From Evansella sp041820985 (GTDB taxonomy: Bacteria; Bacillota; Bacilli; Bacillales; Salisediminibacteriaceae): a stretch of DNA of 64,000 nucleotides. The stretch's first letter is position 1. The number at the start of each line of letters is the position of its first letter. Position numbers and translations under genes: made by a program. The DNA lies in contig NZ_JBGUAU010000025.1 of the NCBI RefSeq assembly GCF_041820985.1, positions 1 through 64,000 on the forward strand. The letters are read 5' to 3'. Positions 59,598-64,000 of the stretch are shown here, one piece after another. The notes below the pieces were generated by a model that saw only the letters and a list, made by a program, of their open reading frames with translations, was not told the DNA's origin and did no database searches.

Positions 59598-60428
59598 ATG
59601 GAAACTTGGTTTTTTGTAGATTCAGGAAAAAAAAGTCCTGCTTATAATATGGCTTTAGATGAAAAGCTAATGGACTGGCATCGTGATGGAAAAATACAGC
59701 CGGTAATACGCTTTTACGCTTGGAACCCTGCCACATTATCTGTCGGATATTTTCAAAAGGTTGAAAAAGAAATTAATATGGATGTTGTTCGAAAACGTGG
59801 ATTAGGTTTTGTTAGGCGACCTACTGGAGGACGAGGGGTATTGCATGATGATGAACTAACGTACAGTGTGATCGTATCTGAAGAGCACCCTAATATGCCT
59901 GCAACTGTAACGGAAGCGTACCGAGTAATTTCAGAGGGGTTACTTCAAGGATTCCGCTTATTAGGTTTACAAGCAGAGTTTTCTATTCCAAGAACAAAAG
60001 AAGAAAAAGAACAATTAAAAAATCCTCGATCTGCTGTCTGTTTTGATGCGCCCTCATGGTATGAACTAGTGGTGGAAGGTAGAAAAATTGCTGGGAGCGC
60101 TCAAACGAGGCAAAAGGGTGTTATACTTCAGCATGGTTCCATTATCCGAACCTTAGATGAAGATATGCTCTTCGATCTATTTACATATTCTAGTGAACGT
60201 GTACGACAACGAATGCAATCAGCTTTTAAGAAAAAGGCCGTAGCGATTAATGATTTATCAGAAAAAGATATTCAGTTAGATGATATGAAGAAAGCATTTT
60301 TTACAGGGTTTGAAAAGGGTTTGAATATGGAATTGCAAGCATATGAACTTTCGGAGGAACAAGAAAAGGAAGTAGAAGACTTAGTCAACTTGAAATACGC
60401 AAAGGATAAATGGAATTTTAAATACTAA
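59598..60428 (+). CDS. lipM: Octanoyltransferase LipM
   Basis: The 276-aa enzyme moves octanoyl from ACP onto the lipoyl domain of GcvH, starting lipoate synthesis in bacilli. Blocks: NMALDEKLMDWH, RFYAWNPATLSVGYFQK, LGFVRRPTGGRGVLHDDELTY, the catalytic region AVCFDAPSWYELVVEGRKIAGSAQ (Cys in CFD) and HGSII. GAGGTAGTGAG precedes the ATG. Its place next to the gcv operon fits with supply of lipoylated GcvH. Confidence 0.92.
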   Translation: METWFFVDSGKKSPAYNMALDEKLMDWHRDGKIQPVIRFYAWNPATLSVGYFQKVEKEINMDVVRKRGLGFVRRPTGGRGVLHDDELTYSVIVSEEHPNMPATVTEAYRVISEGLLQGFRLLGLQAEFSIPRTKEEKEQLKNPRSAVCFDAPSWYELVVEGRKIAGSAQTRQKGVILQHGSIIRTLDEDMLFDLFTYSSERVRQRMQSAFKKKAVAINDLSEKDIQLDDMKKAFFTGFEKGLNMELQAYELSEEQEKEVEDLVNLKYAKDKWNFKY

Positions 60429-60472
60429 GCTTTATATTTAATTAGAAATTGACTTGTTTTAACGGAGGCTGG

Positions 60473-60502
60473 TAAGGAATGAGAGGTACTCTCTTTTTTA
60501 TC
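60473..60502 (+). terminator. Hairpin after lipM
   Basis: GAGAG and CTCTC around GTA, then T6. Short stem, probably extended by GGAATGA. Confidence 0.55.
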
Positions 60503-60927
60503 ACCCTCTTTTTTTGGTGGTACTTTGTCGTTAAGATGCGAATTATGTAGAACACAATGTGTATTCTAGTGCAATTTTTAAAATCTATCATTTTTAAGAA
60601 ATAGTAGTATTTAATCTCTATTTTTCTATAAATTTCTCGCTTTTAGTAAGAATATCAAAGTTGACAAATCCTATGTAAAGCTTACTGAAATCAATATATA
60701 GTATTTTTGTGTTTAATCGTAGTACAATATATTGATGTGGTTCCTTAAATGTGATATAGTAAATCTTGCATATAAGCGCACTGGCATATGTTGCCAACAC
60801 AACTAAGATCATATGTAACAACTAGATATAGTAGACTTTGAACTACAATCACTATCTATTGATAGTAGGATGGAAGTTAAATTAAGTAGAATAATGCCAA
60901 AATTTGTAGGAAAGGGAGCGGAGGCCT
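60503..60927 (+). other. Regulatory region upstream of the B12-dependent ribonucleotide reductase
   Basis: Gene-free. It holds CAATATATTG (60725-60734), whose centre matches the NrdR box ACACAATATATTGTGT, and the perfect palindrome ACTATCTATTGATAGT (60851-60866). TTGAAC (60838), 17 bp, GATAGT (60861) is the best promoter, so the second palindrome overlaps its -10. No cobalamin riboswitch was recognised. Confidence 0.5.
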
Positions 60928-63501
60928 GTGACGACATTTATGTCAGAAAAAACGATCAACATAGAGGAACTTAATCAAGATATTAAGCAGTTTCCTCAAG
61001 TGTTTCCAGTTACTCCAGATATGAAAATAAAGCAGAGTGGAGTATCGCGGTTGGTCATGTTAGACCGCTATACATTTAAAGACACAGAGAAAAAAACATT
61101 AAAAGCAGGAGATTTTGTAGTATTGACTGTGAAGGCAGATCCAAAATTTCCAGCTCGAGGGTTCGGTTTTATCGTTGATATAAACTGGAAAGAGAACCGA
61201 GCAAACATTGCAGTTGACAATGAATTTATTGGTGTATTGGATGATCCTGAGGAAAAGAAAACTGGAATTGTAAACCGTTCTCTTGATACCATTGACAAGC
61301 CTCTAGAGATATACTATGAACAGATAGCAAAGAGAAATGCTCGTGGATTGTCTGAGGTAGAAGTAGATCCTGTAAGACGCCAAGAATCTTTTGAGAAATT
61401 TTACCATGAACTTGTAAATATGAACTTCGTGCCAGCAGGACGAGTTCTGTACGGAGCGGGAGCAGAGACGGATGTGACTTATTTTAACTGCTACGTTATG
61501 CCGTTTGTTGCGGATTCTCGTGAAGGAATATCCGACCACCGTAAACAAGTGATGGAGATCATGAGTCGTGGTGGAGGAGTTGGAACAAATGGTTCCACAT
61601 TACGTCCTCGTAACACTCTTGCTCGTGGAGTAAATGGAAAATCATCTGGTTCTGTATCATGGTTAGACGATATTGCCAAGCTAACGCATCTGGTGGAACA
61701 AGGTGGATCAAGACGTGGCGCACAAATGATAATGTTGGCAGATTGGCATCCTGACATTTTAGAATTTATTATCTCTAAGATGCAAAACCCTAGAATTTTA
61801 CGATACTTACTAGAAAATACACAAGATGATAATATAAAACGTCTTATTAAGGAAAAGTTACATTTTACACCACTTTCAGAATTAGACGAAGCAATGTACC
61901 AAAGCATCATGAATTACAAACATATTCCTGGTACAGGAGGATTCGATCCAAAAGTAATTCGAGAAGCCGAAGATAAGCTTCGGATTGGTGGTAATTATAC
62001 CGTAAACAATTCTGAATTCTTAACAGGTGCAAATATTTCTGTTTGTATTACGAAAGAATTTATGGAAGCAGTAGAGAAAGATGCGGACTATGATCTTAGA
62101 TTCCCAGATGTAGAAAATTACAATGAGGAAGAGATGAAAGCATATAATCGTGAGTGGCACAATTACGGAGACGTTCGAGAATGGGAAAAACTAGGATTTG
62201 GTGTTCGAACATACCGTAGGATTAAAGCGAAAGAGCTATGGAACTTAATTAACATTTGTGCAACCTACTCTGCTGAACCAGGTATTTTCTTTATCGACAA
62301 TGCCAACGAAATGACAAATGCAAAAGCATATGGCCAGCAAGTAGTAGCAACGAATCCGTGTGGAGAACAGCCTCTTGCACCTTATTCTGTATGTAATTTA
62401 GCAGCTGTTAACTTAGCAGAAATGGCTGATAAAGAAAATAAAACAATTGATTATGAAAAACTAAAACAGACGGTAGCAACGGGTGTTCGTATGCAAGATA
62501 ACGTTATTGATGCGACACCGTATTTTCTAGAAGATAATACGAAGCAAGCGCAAGGAGAACGCCGTGTTGGTTTAGGGGTAATGGGTCTACATGACCTATT
62601 AATCTATACAGAGACTGTGTATGGTTCTGAGGAAGGTAATGAGCTTGTTGATAAAATATTTGAAACGATTGCTACATCAGCTTATCGTACAAGTATTGAG
62701 CTTGCGAAAGAAAAGGGAAGCTTTCCATTCTTAATTGGTGCAAACGATCAAGAAACACAGCACCTTCGAATGAAATATATTAATACTGGTTTTATGAAAA
62801 AAATGCCTGAAGATATCCGACAAGGTATATTAAAATATGGGATAAGAAACTCTCATTTACTAACTGTTGCCCCAACAGGAAGTACTGGAACAATGGTTGG
62901 AGTTTCCACTGGCTTAGAACCGTATTTTTCCTTTTCGTATTTCCGAAGTGGTCGCTTAGGAAAGTTTATCGAAGTGAAAGCAGAAATCTTACAGCAATAT
63001 TTAGAGAAGCATCCTGAAACTGACCCAAATAACTTGCCAAGTTGGTTTGTATCAAGTATGGAGTTGTCTCCTGAGGCTCATGCAGATGTACAATGTGTTA
63101 TTCAGCGTTGGGTAGATAGTTCATTAAGTAAAACGGTAAATGCTCCACGTGGGTACACTGTAGAGCAGGTGAAAAAGGTTTACGAGCGTCTCTATAAAGG
63201 TGGAGCAAAAGGCGGAACTGTCTATGTAGATGGAAGTCGTGATTCTCAAGTTCTTACATTGAAGGCAGAAGAGAATGATATGTATGCAGTTGAACTCGCT
63301 GGAGATCCTATCGAAGACGATAAAAATAAGAAAAAACAAGTTGTGTTAGTCGACACAATTGCAGATTTACGAAGTACTTCTGTAACTTATGGAAGTGAAG
63401 TAGGAGATACGTGTCCTGTTTGTCGAAAAGGTACAGTAGAAGATATTGGTGGATGTAATACTTGTACAAATTGTAGTGCACAATTAAAATGTGGGCTATA
63501 A
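60928..63501 (+). CDS. nrdJ: B12-dependent (class II) ribonucleotide reductase NrdJ
   Basis: The 857-aa enzyme reduces ribonucleotides with adenosylcobalamin as radical source, with or without oxygen. Active-site blocks: FNCYVMPFVADSREGISDH, MSRGGGVGTNGSTLRPR, NPCGEQPLAPYSVCNL (Cys and Glu), and NSHLLTVAPTGSTGTMVG. The C-terminus has CPVCRKGT and a further Cys cluster ending in KCGL for re-reduction. Start GTG after GGGAG; the ATG four codons later lacks a ribosome site. B. subtilis lacks this gene, so it is extra to the yqh order. Palindromic sites upstream may bind NrdR. Confidence 0.93.
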   Translation: MTTFMSEKTINIEELNQDIKQFPQVFPVTPDMKIKQSGVSRLVMLDRYTFKDTEKKTLKAGDFVVLTVKADPKFPARGFGFIVDINWKENRANIAVDNEFIGVLDDPEEKKTGIVNRSLDTIDKPLEIYYEQIAKRNARGLSEVEVDPVRRQESFEKFYHELVNMNFVPAGRVLYGAGAETDVTYFNCYVMPFVADSREGISDHRKQVMEIMSRGGGVGTNGSTLRPRNTLARGVNGKSSGSVSWLDDIAKLTHLVEQGGSRRGAQMIMLADWHPDILEFIISKMQNPRILRYLLENTQDDNIKRLIKEKLHFTPLSELDEAMYQSIMNYKHIPGTGGFDPKVIREAEDKLRIGGNYTVNNSEFLTGANISVCITKEFMEAVEKDADYDLRFPDVENYNEEEMKAYNREWHNYGDVREWEKLGFGVRTYRRIKAKELWNLINICATYSAEPGIFFIDNANEMTNAKAYGQQVVATNPCGEQPLAPYSVCNLAAVNLAEMADKENKTIDYEKLKQTVATGVRMQDNVIDATPYFLEDNTKQAQGERRVGLGVMGLHDLLIYTETVYGSEEGNELVDKIFETIATSAYRTSIELAKEKGSFPFLIGANDQETQHLRMKYINTGFMKKMPEDIRQGILKYGIRNSHLLTVAPTGSTGTMVGVSTGLEPYFSFSYFRSGRLGKFIEVKAEILQQYLEKHPETDPNNLPSWFVSSMELSPEAHADVQCVIQRWVDSSLSKTVNAPRGYTVEQVKKVYERLYKGGAKGGTVYVDGSRDSQVLTLKAEENDMYAVELAGDPIEDDKNKKKQVVLVDTIADLRSTSVTYGSEVGDTCPVCRKGTVEDIGGCNTCTNCSAQLKCGL

Positions 63502-63512
63502 TAGAAATAGTA

Positions 63513-63551
63513 ATGAGAGGATAACCTTATAATGGGAATCCTCTTTTTTAT
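63513..63551 (+). terminator. Terminator after nrdJ
   Basis: GAGAGGATAACC-side pairs with GGGAATCCTCTTTTTT; T6 tail. Confidence 0.78.
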
Positions 63552-63758
63552 TGCTGATTGTAGTAGTAAAGTGTAGTGTCTACATAGTGATAATATGACT
63601 TGTTTTAAAAATGTAAATAAACTTACTACTTAGCAAAAGCCCACTTTTCTAGTACGTGCAGTTGTTTTATAGTATAATTTTACATAATAGAAGAACATAA
63701 CAAGGAAGATTACATAAAATATTAATAATGGTCTCAAGTCTGTTTGGAGGGAAACATA

Positions 63759-64000
63759 TGCCAACACCGAGTATGGAAGATTACATTGAACGAATATATT
63801 TACTGATCGAAGATAAAGGATATGCCAGAGTTTCTGATATAGCAGAGGCATTAGAGGTGCATCCATCCTCGGTAACAAAAATGGTTCAAAAGTTGGATAA
63901 AAGTGAATACCTAGTTTATGAAAAATACAGAGGTCTAATCCTAACCCCAAAAGGGAAAAAAATCGGGAAACGGCTAGTATACCGTCATGACCTCTTAGAG
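63759..64000 (+). CDS. mntR: Manganese-responsive repressor MntR (5' part, cut by window end)
   Basis: Eighty residues are visible, with the stop beyond the window. The start MPTPSMEDYIERIYLLIEDK has the metal ligands Asp8 and Glu11, followed by the winged helix (YARVSDIAEALEVHPSSVTK and the GKKIGKRLVYRH turn) of MntR in the DtxR family. GGAGGG precedes the ATG. Position after lipM agrees with B. subtilis (yqhN). It is expected to repress manganese uptake; a matching operator lies at 2183-2199 of this window. Confidence 0.94.

Noticed and set aside
60618..60821. Minus-strand ORF in the nrdJ leader
   Set aside because: No ribosome site and AT-rich composition typical of intergenic DNA; overlaps the NrdR-like site.
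63630..63950. Minus-strand ORF across the mntR start
   Set aside because: Antisense to a clearly conserved gene with no ribosome site.
1..64000. CRISPR arrays, integrases or insertion sequences
   Set aside because: No regularly spaced direct repeats, transposase or integrase reading frames were found; the repeats present are dispersed and non-coding.

Overview
The window is chromosomal DNA of a low-GC, endospore-forming member of the Bacillaceae. The evidence is AT-rich sequence, strong AGGAGG ribosome sites, frequent TTG/GTG starts, a SpoVAF-like germination protein, a ComG pseudopilus operon, SinR, 6S RNA, and a gene order that follows the Bacillus subtilis yqf-yqg-yqh arc (yqfT, zur, yqfW, yqfX, ispG, yqfZ, yqgB, sodA, yqgE, pbpA, rpmG, yqgN, yqgP/gluP, yqgQ, glcK, yqgV, yqgW, yqgX, yqgY, comG, yqzE, yqhG, yqhH, gcvT-PA-PB, yqhL, lipM, mntR). 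Genus cannot be fixed from sequence alone.

Layout. 0-12.2 kb: an orphan histidine kinase, a manganese-type ABC transporter behind a promoter carrying an MntR-like box, a lytic transglycosylase, the ppx-ppk polyphosphate pair, and a Zur-boxed zinc uptake operon (ATPase, two permeases, zur). 12.4-16.6 kb: yqfW, yqfX, ispG, yqfZ, a secreted orphan, and an NfeD protein behind a perfect sigma-W promoter. 16.9-18.7 kb: the most unusual locus, in which a cyclic-di-GMP-I riboswitch aptamer lies directly upstream of a 44-aa SinI-like anti-repressor, opposite a DNA-binding-only SinR-like protein and a full SinR, with SinR-type operator candidates between them. 18.9-28.2 kb: yqgB, a Na/Pi cotransporter behind a four-repeat Pho box, three tRNAs, sodA, an MFS protein, 6S RNA and pbpA. 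28.6-46.3 kb: translation, folate, lactate, glucose and membrane-protease genes, a SpoVAF-like gene, and a run of small conserved Bacillus proteins including a DUF1385-YqgV fusion. 46.4-51.8 kb: tRNA-Gln and comGA-GG with aroK and yqzE, interrupted by a small minus-strand ORF. 51.9-64 kb: yqhG-yqhH, a tandem glycine riboswitch with an enlarged second aptamer driving gcvT-PA-PB, rhodanese, lipM (octanoyl transfer, linked to GcvH lipoylation), a B12-dependent ribonucleotide reductase, and the 5' part of mntR.

Common threads are metal homeostasis (Mn transporter and MntR, Zn transporter and Zur, a cysteine-poor L33), phosphate/polyphosphate (Pho-boxed NptA, ppx-ppk) and lifestyle switching (SinI/SinR, competence, sporulation). 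Intergenic space is rich in non-coding repeats: a hairpin family with short and long forms, and a GC-richer modular group with inverted termini. No transposase, prophage or CRISPR array is visible.
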